Below, piece after piece: positions 1 through 6,117 of a stretch of 22,182 nt of DNA. The notes below the pieces were generated by a model. It saw nothing but the letters and a program-made list of their open reading frames with translations, was not told where the DNA came from and did not search any database. Position 1 is the first letter of the stretch; the number at the start of each line of letters is the position of its first letter. The stretch covers positions 1 through 22,182 of the forward strand of contig SSGN01000205.1 of the NCBI GenBank assembly GCA_008016945.1, read 5' to 3'. A program made the position numbers and the translations under genes. Source of the DNA: Flavobacteriales bacterium (GTDB lineage: Bacteria > Bacteroidota > Bacteroidia > Flavobacteriales > PHOS-HE28).

Positions 1-1
1 C

Positions 2-1816
2 TTCCTGGGGCTGAAGACGCTCACCATCATCCGCGATGCGCTGCGCATGATCAAGGCCAACCACGGGGTGGACATCGCCATCGACGACATCCCGCTGGAC
101 GACCCCAAGACCTTCGCCTTGTACCAGCGCGCCGAAACCAACGGCACCTTCCAGTTCGAAAGCGCGGGCATGCAGAAGTACCTGCGCGAACTGAAGGCCG
201 ACCAATTCGGCGACCTCATCGCCATGAACGCCCTGTACCGGCCGGGGCCGCTCGAATACATCCCCACCTTCATCAAACGCAAGCACGGGCTGGAGCCGAT
301 CCTCTACGACCTGCCCGAGATGGAGGACCTGTTGAAGGAGACCTACGGCGTTACCGTGTACCAAGAGCAGGTGATGTTGCTCTCGCAGAAGCTCGCGGGC
401 TTCACCAAGGGCGATGCCGACGTGCTGCGCAAGGCGATGGGCAAGAAGGACCGCGCCACGCTGGACAAGATGAAGGGCAAGTTCCTCGAGGGCACCAAGG
501 AACGCGGCTTCGATGCCAAGGTGTGCGAAAAAGTATGGACCGACTGGGAGGCCTTCGCGCAATACGCCTTCAACAAATCGCACAGCACATGCTACGCCTT
601 CGTAGCCTACCAGACCGCATGGCTCAAGGCCAACTACCCCAGCGAGTACATGGCCAGCGTGCTCACCCACTCGGGCGGGCAGATCGACAAGATCACCTTC
701 TTCATGGAAGAGTGCCGCCGCATGGGCATCCAGGTGCTGGGCCCCGACGTGAACGAGAGCCAGCTGCAGTTCAGCGTGAACAAGAAGGGCGAGGTGCGCT
801 TCGGCCTTGGTGCTGTGAAGGGCGTGGGCGAAGCCGCCGTGGATGCGATCGTGAAGGAGCGCAACGAGCACGGTCCGTATAAGGACATCTTCGATCTGGT
901 ACGCCGTGTGAACCTGCGCTCGGCCAACCGCAAGGCTCTGGAAAGCCTGGCCTACGGAGGTGCCTTCGATGGACTTCCCCGCACGCACCGGGCCCACTAC
1001 TTCCACAGTCCCGGCGAGGGCAAGCCCACGTGGATGGAAACACTCACCCGATACGGTCAACAGTGCCAGGACGGTGCCGACAGCGCGCAGGTGAACATGT
1101 TCGGCGAGGCCGACGAAGGCGCCGCCATCCCCGAGCCGACGATCCCCGCCATAGACCCGTGGAGCGCACTGGAACAATTGCACTACGAAAAGGACGTGAT
1201 CGGTTTCTACCTCAGCGGCCATCCGCTGGACGACCATCGCTTGGAGATCAAGCACTTGTGCAACACCACCCTGCCCGATCTGAAGGAACTGGACAAGTTG
1301 GCGGGCCGCGACCTCACTTTCGCGGGGATCGTCACCAAGGCCGAACACCGCATCGCCAAGAGCGGCAAACCCTTCGGAAGTCTCTCGTTGGAGGATCACA
1401 GTGGCACCCACGAATTCATGTTCTTCAGTGAGGACTACATGAAGTTCAAGCTCTACCTGCAGACCGGCGCCTTGCTGCTGGTGAAGGGGAAAGCGATGGC
1501 ACGTACCTGGGGGCGCGATGAAGGACAAATGGAGTTGAAGGTGTACAACATCGACCTATTGGGCGACGCGCGGGAGAAATACATCACCAAGCTCAATCTG
1601 AAGTTGGATGCCGACCGGGTGGACGACGCCTTGGCCCGTGAACTTGGACAGCTATTGAAAGCGTCTCCAGGCAAATGCAAGGTGAGCATCCAACTCGTGA
1701 GCGAACAGGAAAAAATGGCCCTTGAAGCGCCCACGAAAGGGATCAGCGTGGCGGTGAGCGAAGATCTTATCCGGTCATTGGACGGCCTACCCGAGGTTTC
1801 CTACACCCTCAACTGA
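2..1816 (+). CDS. dnaE: DNA polymerase III alpha subunit, C-terminal half (5' end outside window)
   Basis: This is the catalytic subunit of the replicative DNA polymerase. The frame is open from the left edge (first codons read FLGLKTLTIIRDAL) to a TGA at 1814-1816. About 604 residues are visible; the family is usually 1,100-1,200 aa, so the PHP domain and the active-site aspartates lie outside the window. Visible family blocks are GMQKYLRELKADQFGDLIAM with ALYRPGPLEYIPTF soon after the start, VYQEQVM, and FNKSHSTCYAFVAYQTAWLK. A helix-hairpin-helix region starts near residue 268 (GLGAVKGVGEAAVDAI). An OB-fold of the tRNA_anti type lies at about 438-505 (LTFAGIVTKAEHRIAKSGK). The internal ATG at 47 is not the start. 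The gene is followed by a 175-bp gap to trxA. The assignment is secure. Confidence 0.97.
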   Translation, partial: FLGLKTLTIIRDALRMIKANHGVDIAIDDIPLDDPKTFALYQRAETNGTFQFESAGMQKYLRELKADQFGDLIAMNALYRPGPLEYIPTFIKRKHGLEPILYDLPEMEDLLKETYGVTVYQEQVMLLSQKLAGFTKGDADVLRKAMGKKDRATLDKMKGKFLEGTKERGFDAKVCEKVWTDWEAFAQYAFNKSHSTCYAFVAYQTAWLKANYPSEYMASVLTHSGGQIDKITFFMEECRRMGIQVLGPDVNESQLQFSVNKKGEVRFGLGAVKGVGEAAVDAIVKERNEHGPYKDIFDLVRRVNLRSANRKALESLAYGGAFDGLPRTHRAHYFHSPGEGKPTWMETLTRYGQQCQDGADSAQVNMFGEADEGAAIPEPTIPAIDPWSALEQLHYEKDVIGFYLSGHPLDDHRLEIKHLCNTTLPDLKELDKLAGRDLTFAGIVTKAEHRIAKSGKPFGSLSLEDHSGTHEFMFFSEDYMKFKLYLQTGALLLVKGKAMARTWGRDEGQMELKVYNIDLLGDAREKYITKLNLKLDADRVDDALARELGQLLKASPGKCKVSIQLVSEQEKMALEAPTKGISVAVSEDLIRSLDGLPEVSYTLN

Positions 1817-1863
1817 CGGATCGTCAGATTAGTTTCCATGGCAAGGATCTTGTCTGGGGGCAG

Positions 1864-1871
1864 TACCTTTG
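1864..1871 (+). promoter_or_regulatory. Candidate Bacteroidota -7 element upstream of trxA
   Basis: TACCTTTG matches the TAnnTTTG consensus exactly and lies 120 bp before the thioredoxin ATG, in the gap after dnaE. No well-spaced TTTG -33 box is visible: the nearest TTG, at 1850-1852, is too close. The call rests on one half of the promoter and would imply a 5' leader of about 115 nt. Confidence 0.45.
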
Positions 1872-1991
1872 CGGTCATAACGCGTGGAAAACTGATCGGA
1901 TCACATGGTAGATCGATCGTCAGCGATCCACAACTTGCACGACCAACGAACCGTAACAAAAGAGGCATCGCAAGGTGCCCACCCAACAACA

Positions 1992-2312
1992 ATGGCACTC
2001 GAATTCACCGACAGCAACTTCGAAGAACTGGCACTGAAGAGCGACAAACCCGTGATGGTCGACTTCTGGGCGGAATGGTGCGGTCCCTGCCGCATGGTGG
2101 GTCCCGTGGTGGAAGAACTCGCCAAGGACTACGAAGGCAAAGCCGTGATCGGCAAGGTAAACGTGGACAACAACCCGCAGGTGGCCATGAAATACGGCAT
2201 CCGGAGCATCCCCACGATCCTGTTCATCAAGAACGGCGAAGTGGTGGACCGCAGCGTGGGCGCAGTTCCCAAGAGCCAATTGAGCCAGAAACTGGAAGGC
2301 CAACTGGCCTGA
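1992..2312 (+). CDS. trxA: Thioredoxin
   Basis: This is a 106-aa cytosolic dithiol-disulfide reductase that reduces protein disulfides and is itself recharged by thioredoxin reductase. The active site WCGPC is at residues 29-33 (Cys30, Cys33), preceded by VMVDFWAE. The cis-proline loop reads RSIPTILF, and the C-terminus is the usual thioredoxin fold end. Length is typical. I chose the ATG at 1992 ([10 protein letters not shown]) because it begins exactly at the thioredoxin fold; an in-frame ATG at 1905 would add 29 unrelated residues. The gene stands alone, with its own candidate promoter upstream and a strong terminator 16 nt after the stop. I do not see a lipoprotein or secretion signal, so a cytoplasmic housekeeping role is the best reading. 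Confidence 0.96.
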   Translation: MALEFTDSNFEELALKSDKPVMVDFWAEWCGPCRMVGPVVEELAKDYEGKAVIGKVNVDNNPQVAMKYGIRSIPTILFIKNGEVVDRSVGAVPKSQLSQKLEGQLA

Positions 2313-2328
2313 TCGACGAACGGTCTCG

Positions 2329-2366
2329 AAGAACCCCGCCAGGCAATACCTCGGCGGGGTTCTTTC
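2329..2366 (+). terminator. Rho-independent terminator after trxA
   Basis: A perfect 12-bp stem (2329-2340 with 2353-2364, GC-rich core ACCCCGCC/GGCGGGGT) encloses a 12-nt loop. The 3' arm runs into a short T-rich stretch (TTCTTTCTTCC). It separates trxA from the next gene. Confidence 0.85.
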
Positions 2367-2472
2367 TTCCTGATCGTCGTATCGTTGTGGCCCGCACACG
2401 GCATTCGGCATCCGCCTTAGGCCGTACGGGCACCGCCTGCTGACCACGACCGTTCCCAGCCGAACCAGGACC

Positions 2473-2940
2473 ATGGAAGACCACGACGACTACCGCCGCA
2501 CGCCCCTGTTCAAGAAGGCCGAAGAGATCCGCAAGCTGGCCACGGCCATCGTAGAGGGTGCTCCTGATATGGCCTCGGGCGAGGATCCTTCGGACGACCA
2601 GAGGTCATTCCAGCACCACATGCTCGAGCAGAGCAAGGGCGACATCATGCAGAACGCGTACACCATCGGGGCCAAGGTGGCGGGCGCCTATGCCATGGAC
2701 CTGTACGACCTGAAGATGGAGAACGCCTGCCTCATCCGGCGGGCCTGTCGCGAAATGATCGTTGCCCTCCGAGGGCTGGAAATGGCGGGGTATTCCGAGC
2801 AGCCCTACTTCGACCTGTTGCGCACCGCCGTGGAGGAATTCCGCCCCTTGTTCGTCGAATGGGTGGCCACCTTCAAGGATTCCTTCCACCTCTGGGACGA
2901 TTGGGAGCTGTTCAACCCACCCGGCGCCGTGCGCGACTGA
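2473..2940 (+). CDS. Hypothetical all-helical protein (155 aa)
   Basis: I do not recognise this protein. It has no signal peptide or membrane segment. It is rich in charged residues and long predicted helices (for example FKKAEEIRKLATAIVEG near residues 12-28 and a block at about 65-125 with many Ala, Leu, Met and Arg), and it ends in an aromatic, acidic tail (WDDWELFNPP). This suggests a small cytoplasmic helical bundle. The ATG at 2473 is the only plausible start. A weak -7-like site (TATCGTTG, 2380-2387) lies in the gap after the trxA terminator. The gene is followed 54 bp later by the DUF58 gene on the same strand, so the two may be co-transcribed, but that gap also holds a -7-like site. 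Codon use and GC resemble the neighbours, so it is probably a native gene. Confidence 0.8.
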   Translation: MEDHDDYRRTPLFKKAEEIRKLATAIVEGAPDMASGEDPSDDQRSFQHHMLEQSKGDIMQNAYTIGAKVAGAYAMDLYDLKMENACLIRRACREMIVALRGLEMAGYSEQPYFDLLRTAVEEFRPLFVEWVATFKDSFHLWDDWELFNPPGAVRD

Positions 2941-2955
2941 ACGGCCTCCGAAGCC

Positions 2956-2963
2956 GACATTTG
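2956..2963 (+). promoter_or_regulatory. Candidate -7 element before the DUF58 gene
   Basis: GACATTTG matches TAnnTTTG at seven of eight positions and lies 31 nt before the GTG start at 2995. No -33 box is evident, so confidence is low. Confidence 0.3.
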
Positions 2964-2994
2964 CACCATCGGTCGCCCGTGCCAAGGCTAACGC

Positions 2995-3924
2995 GTGAAG
3001 ATGCCCATCGAACAGAAAGCCCTCCAAGTCCTTAGCCCGCTCGAATTCCATTCGCGGCAGGTGGTGGAAGGCTTTCTCGCGGGCCTGCACAAGAGCCCGT
3101 TCCACGGGTTCAGCGTGGAGTTCGCCGAGCACCGCTTCTACAACCCGGGCGAAAGCACGCGCCACATCGACTGGAAGCTGTACGCCCGTACGGACAAGCT
3201 CTTCGTGAAACGCTATGAGGAGGAGACGAACCTGCGCTGCCACTTGGTGCTGGATGCCTCCAGTTCGATGTACTACCCGGAGAGCGTGCCGAACGGCGGC
3301 TTCAACAAGATCCAGTTCGCCGCCCATGCGGCTGCGGCCTTCATCCAGCTGCTGCGGAAACAGCGCGATGCCGTGGGCCTCACCACGTTCAGCGACCGCG
3401 TGCTGGTGAAGGAGGAGGCGCGAAGCAGCGCCGTGCATCTGCGCCACCTGATGCAACACCTCGAAGGACTCCTTTCCACGGACGCTCCGGCGCGCGGGCA
3501 GCAGACTTCGGTGGTGGAGGCCTTGCACGACATCGCACAACGCGCCCACCGCCGCAGCCTGGTGGTGATCCTGAGCGACATGCTCGACGGCGCGGACCGT
3601 GAGGCCCAGGTGTTCGACGCCCTGCAGCATCTGCGGTTCAACAAGCACGACATCATCCTCTTCCATGTGGTGGATCGCCGCCACGAACTGGACCTCGACC
3701 TCGCCGACCGCCCCTACACCTTCGTGGACACCGAGACCGGCGAACAGGTGAAAGCCCATCCCGCCGAGGTCCGAGAAGCGTACAAAGCCGCCGTGGCCGA
3801 ACGGTGGCACCGCCTAAAGCTGAAATGCGGGCAGTACCGCATCGATCTGGTGGAAGCGGACATCAATGCCGGATTCGAGCCGGTACTGCTGGAGTTCCTG
3901 ACGAAGCGGGCTCGGCTGTACTGA
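2995..3924 (+). CDS. DUF58 / VWA-like domain protein
   Basis: This 309-aa protein belongs to the DUF58 family, which carries a von Willebrand factor A-like fold. The DUF58 signature covers residues of about 40-75 (SVEFAEHRFYNPGES, RHIDWKLYARTDKLFVKRYEEE). It is followed by a MIDAS-like metal-binding loop, DASSSM, near residue 85, and later VVILSDMLDG. There are no membrane segments, unlike longer DUF58 proteins, so this is the short soluble form. In many bacteria such genes sit next to a MoxR-type AAA+ ATPase and membrane VWA proteins (Bacteroides aerotolerance-like clusters); none of these is in the window. The GTG start at 2995 is two codons before an ATG at 3001, and either is possible. 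The biochemical role of the family is poorly defined. Confidence 0.9.
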   Translation: MKMPIEQKALQVLSPLEFHSRQVVEGFLAGLHKSPFHGFSVEFAEHRFYNPGESTRHIDWKLYARTDKLFVKRYEEETNLRCHLVLDASSSMYYPESVPNGGFNKIQFAAHAAAAFIQLLRKQRDAVGLTTFSDRVLVKEEARSSAVHLRHLMQHLEGLLSTDAPARGQQTSVVEALHDIAQRAHRRSLVVILSDMLDGADREAQVFDALQHLRFNKHDIILFHVVDRRHELDLDLADRPYTFVDTETGEQVKAHPAEVREAYKAAVAERWHRLKLKCGQYRIDLVEADINAGFEPVLLEFLTKRARLY

Positions 3925-3951
3925 GGAAATGCGGACTTTTTCATTCAGCAC

Positions 3952-3981
3952 TTGCAGGAATGCGACATAGCCTTACATTTG
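3952..3981 (+). promoter_or_regulatory. tRNA-Asp promoter (-33 TTG, -7 TACATTTG)
   Basis: TACATTTG at 3974-3981 matches the TAnnTTTG -7 consensus exactly. TTG at 3952-3954 lies 19 bp upstream, within the spacing usual for the Bacteroidota -33 box. Transcription would begin about 25 nt before the mature tRNA. This is the best-formed promoter in the window. Confidence 0.75.
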
Positions 3982-4003
3982 CACCCGCCTCGCAGGAATG
4001 CGA
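3954..4003 (+). repeat. 12-bp direct repeat flanking the tRNA-Asp -7 element
   Basis: GCAGGAATGCGA occurs perfectly at 3954-3965 and again at 3992-4003, 38 bp apart start to start. One copy begins at the last base of the -33 TTG; the other ends nine bases before the tRNA. A looser related sequence (GAGGAAATGCGGAC) begins at 3923, at the DUF58 stop. Confidence 0.8.
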
Positions 4004-4011
4004 GGCTGAAC

Positions 4012-4085
4012 GGACCGGTAGTTCAGCTGGTTAGAATGCCGCCCTGTCACGGCGGAGGTCGCGGGTTCGAGTCCCGTCCGGTCCG
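4012..4085 (+). tRNA. tRNA-Asp (anticodon GTC)
   Basis: The sequence folds as a complete cloverleaf. The acceptor stem is GGACCGG (4012-4018) with CCGGTCC (4078-4084), and the discriminator base is G4085. The D arm is GTTCAGCTGGTTAGAAT. The anticodon stem is CCGCC/GGCGG (4039-4043, 4051-4055) around the loop CTGTCAC, with anticodon GTC at 4046-4048. The T arm is GCGGG-TTCGAGT-CCCGT. It closely resembles E. coli tRNA-Asp. The 3' CCA is not encoded (CAA follows the discriminator), so it must be added by nucleotidyltransferase. Confidence 0.97.
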
Positions 4086-4086
4086 C

Positions 4087-4112
4087 AAGAAGCCCCTTCC
4101 CAGGGGCTTTTT
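4087..4112 (+). terminator. Rho-independent terminator after tRNA-Asp
   Basis: AGCCCCT (4091-4097) pairs with AGGGGCT (4102-4108) around a TCCC loop and is followed by TTTTT. It begins two bases after the tRNA and so ends a single-tRNA transcript. Confidence 0.88.
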
Positions 4113-4172
4113 CATTTCATACCATTTCGCATCAAGGCGTGGCTAAAGATGCGAAGGGGGCTTTCGCAGGAC

Positions 4173-4266
4173 GATACAGCGGGTGCGTTGCACGGCCGAA
4201 GGCGTAGACCGCAGGGAGCGAGGCGACCGAGGGCATGGGCCACGGAACGGTGACGACGGAGAGGCC
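4173..4266. repeat. Dispersed intergenic repeat, copy 1
   Basis: These 94 nt align without gaps to 14340-14433. By hand count about 65 of 94 positions agree, and 50 of 64 in the core 4187-4250. Shared blocks include GCCGAAGGCGT, GACCG, CGACCGAGGGC, GGAAC and CGGAGA. The copy lies between the tRNA-Asp terminator and the 3' end of the minus-strand UbiA-like gene, 62 nt beyond that gene's stop. An imperfect hairpin (CCATTCCGG with CCGAATGG, 4264-4286) borders it and could act in termination on the minus strand. The rest of this 216-bp gap shows no gene. Confidence 0.7.
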
Positions 4267-4328
4267 ATTCCGGAAAAGACCGAATGGATGTGCCAACTCC
4301 TCCGGGGGAAGTGGTAGCCGGCGAACCC

Positions 4329-5204
4329 TCAGAACCAGCGCATGGCCAAGGACCCGCACACGGCCTTCAGCAGGAAGAGACCATCCACCACGGCCAGATA
4401 GAACAGGATGGACCGCCGTTTCCGCAGCGCGTAGACCACGGCCACCAGCGCCACGAAGGGAATGGCATTGAGCAACAGTTTCATGGCACTGAAATCGTGC
4501 GCGGCACCATAGCCCAAGAAGGAAAGCAGCCCCAGCAACGTGAGCGGCAGCACGATGCGGAACAAGGTGGTACGCAAACCACGCTGCACGACGAAGGTGC
4601 GTAGCGCGTTGCGATGATCGTCCGCATGGTCCTTGATATCGAAGAGCACCGCCAACATGGCGCAGAACATCATGTTCTTGAAGAACAGGCGTGCGGTAAG
4701 CGCCATATCGGGCATGGGAGCACGGGTGATGATGGCATGGACCAGGACCGGATACACGGTGGTTATCCCCGCCCAAACGAAGCCGAGCACGAAGGGTTTG
4801 CTCCAGCCGATGTTGCGGAGGGCCACCCCACCCCATCCGTTGTACGCCAACGCCACCAGGGGGAAGATGAGCAACAAGGCCCAAGGCAAGGGGCCGGCGG
4901 CCAACAGCGCATCGCGGTACACGTAGAGCGCACCTGAAGCACCGAGCACCAAGGCCAACACCAGCACCCGGCGCACCACCCGGCGGCGCTCCGCATGGCG
5001 CACGTGCCAACGCATGCGATCGTCGGTGGCCCGTTCTGCCGTGGCCCCGCGGTAGGCGTGGTTGTAGAACACCACGCAGGACAGGAACACCAGCACGTGG
5101 TACCACGCCCCGTTCAGCGGCACCTCCTGCTGCATGGCCGCCTCCACGCCCAATGCCACGGCACACAGGCCGATGAACCAATTGCCGTAGAAAAAGCCGT
5201 GCAT
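4329..5204 (-). CDS. UbiA-like prenyltransferase-family membrane protein
   Basis: This is a 291-aa polytopic membrane protein with roughly eight hydrophobic segments, as in the UbiA superfamily, which transfers prenyl groups to aromatic or other acceptors. The second Asp-rich motif is visible as DIKDHADD at residues 189-196 (D189, D192, D196). The first motif is degenerate: N48 begins NHAYRG, with acidic residues only further on (ATDDR), where active enzymes carry an NDxxDxxxD-type sequence. The superfamily call therefore rests on topology plus one motif, and the substrate cannot be named. I chose the ATG at 5204 (MHGFFYGNWFIGL) because it opens directly into the first membrane segment; longer in-frame extensions are Arg/Pro/Cys-rich and implausible. 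It is divergent from the Gre-like gene. Its 3' end faces the tRNA unit. Confidence 0.75.
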   Translation of the reverse strand: MHGFFYGNWFIGLCAVALGVEAAMQQEVPLNGAWYHVLVFLSCVVFYNHAYRGATAERATDDRMRWHVRHAERRRVVRRVLVLALVLGASGALYVYRDALLAAGPLPWALLLIFPLVALAYNGWGGVALRNIGWSKPFVLGFVWAGITTVYPVLVHAIITRAPMPDMALTARLFFKNMMFCAMLAVLFDIKDHADDHRNALRTFVVQRGLRTTLFRIVLPLTLLGLLSFLGYGAAHDFSAMKLLLNAIPFVALVAVVYALRKRRSILFYLAVVDGLFLLKAVCGSLAMRWF

Positions 5205-5232
5205 GCTGGCACGAAGTAAGCAAGGAGGAGTA

Positions 5233-5360
5233 CAGTCGGCAGCAGGTGGTCGGCAGCGTGGTCTGCGATCCACAGCGGAAAGCCGAAACCTATGGCGGTT
5301 CAGCTACACACGCTTGCCGCAGGTGCCACGCTGCCTACTGCCTCCCGTGAACTGCCGACC
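5233..5360. repeat. Outward-facing CTGCC-type arrays forming an inverted repeat in a divergent gap
   Basis: On the plus strand 5326-5360 reads as variants of CTGCCNAC (CTGCCTACTGCC, then ACTGCCGACC). On the minus strand 5261-5233 reads as the same type (GCTGCCGACC, then GCTGCCGACTG). The inner ends form a perfect 10-bp inverted repeat, GGCAGCGTGG at 5252-5261 and CCACGCTGCC at 5326-5335. Each array lies about 30-60 nt upstream of one divergent start codon (5204 minus, 5390 plus). Confidence 0.6.
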
Positions 5361-5373
5361 TCTCCTCCCGCCG

Positions 5374-5381
5374 TAGCTTCG
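5374..5381 (+). promoter_or_regulatory. Weak candidate -7 element before the Gre-like gene
   Basis: TAGCTTCG matches TAnnTTTG at seven of eight positions, eight nt before the ATG at 5390. No -33 box is evident. Confidence 0.3.
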
Positions 5382-5389
5382 CCCGCACC

Positions 5390-5890
5390 ATGAGCCGCGG
5401 CTTCGTACGGGAGGACGACAAGGAAGAGCCTCCATTCATACCCCCACGCGCCCCCTTGCCCGACGGTGTGGCCAACTACGTTACGCCCCGCGGGTTGGAA
5501 CAGCTCCGGCACGAACGTCAAGTGCTGGAACAGGAGCGCCAAGCGGCCAAGGGAAGCGAGTACGACCGGAGGCGACGGCACGCGGAGATCGATGGTCGCC
5601 TGGCCTTGTTGCAAGAACGCCTCAGCACGGCACGCGTGGTGGAACCACCGACCACGTATGACGAGGTGCGCTTCGGATGCACCGTGACCCTGCGTTACCT
5701 GAACGGGGAAGGTCCCGGCGATGAGCGCCAATGGACCATCGTGGGCGTGGATGAAGCCTCGGTGAAGGAACAGCGCATCGCATTCACCTCCCCCCTGGCC
5801 CGTGCGCTCATGGGCAAACGGGTGGGCGACGAGATCCTCTCCCCGGGCGGGCCGCGACCGATCCGAGCCCTCCTCCTCCATATCGCATGA
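5390..5890 (+). CDS. GreA/GreB-family transcription elongation factor, variant
   Basis: This 166-aa protein has the two-part Gre architecture. A proline-rich leader (PPFIPPRAPLP) precedes a coiled-coil-type segment at about residues 30-85 (YVTPRGLEQLRHERQVLEQE). An FKBP-like C-terminal domain follows, with VRFGCTVTLRYL, WTIVGVDEA, ISFTSP-type (here IAFTSPLARALMGKRVGDEI) sequence. Classical Gre factors bind the RNA polymerase secondary channel and stimulate transcript cleavage using acidic residues at the coiled-coil tip (GDL-x-EN region). Here the coiled coil is shortened, and that tip motif is replaced by a basic stretch (AAKGSEYDRRRRHAE). Cleavage activity is therefore doubtful, although polymerase binding is plausible. 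The stop codon overlaps the start of the S4-domain gene (ATGA), so the two are translationally coupled. Confidence 0.88.
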   Translation: MSRGFVREDDKEEPPFIPPRAPLPDGVANYVTPRGLEQLRHERQVLEQERQAAKGSEYDRRRRHAEIDGRLALLQERLSTARVVEPPTTYDEVRFGCTVTLRYLNGEGPGDERQWTIVGVDEASVKEQRIAFTSPLARALMGKRVGDEILSPGGPRPIRALLLHIA

Positions 5891-6117
5891 AAAAGCAGAC
5901 ACAGAGCTTCGAGGTGGAAGGCGACCACATCGAATTGAACCAGTTGTTGAAGCTCGCCGGTCTCTGTGGTTCGGGCGGCGAGGGCAAGCATCTGGTGGCC
6001 GCCGGGCTGGTCCAGGTCGATGGCCAGGTGGAACTGCGCAAGACCTGTAAGATCAGACCGGGCCAGCGCGTGCGATTCGACGGCCACGAGATCGAGGTGA
6101 GGGCCGCGGGGAGCTGA
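5887..6117 (+). CDS. S4-domain RNA-binding protein, YbcJ/RlbA type
   Basis: This 76-aa protein is essentially one S4 RNA-binding domain. It matches the YbcJ/YaaA (RlbA) small family: FEVEGDHIELNQLLKLAGL, SGGEGKHLVAAGLVQVDG and then LRKTCKIRPGQRV. It probably binds structured RNA or the ribosome; no catalytic domain is attached. The ATG overlaps the preceding stop by four bases (ATGA, 5887-5890), tying its expression to the Gre-like factor. Its TGA at 6115-6117 directly abuts the TGA of the minus-strand beta-helix gene, with no base between, leaving no room for a conventional terminator. Confidence 0.9.
   Translation: MKKQTQSFEVEGDHIELNQLLKLAGLCGSGGEGKHLVAAGLVQVDGQVELRKTCKIRPGQRVRFDGHEIEVRAAGS

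Noticed and set aside
2605..3810. 401-codon open frame on the minus strand
   Set aside because: It is antisense to both the orphan and DUF58 genes. The composition is typical of a shadow, and the DUF58 frame has clear family motifs.
3952..4146. 64-codon open frame on the plus strand
   Set aside because: It covers the tRNA-Asp gene and its terminator.
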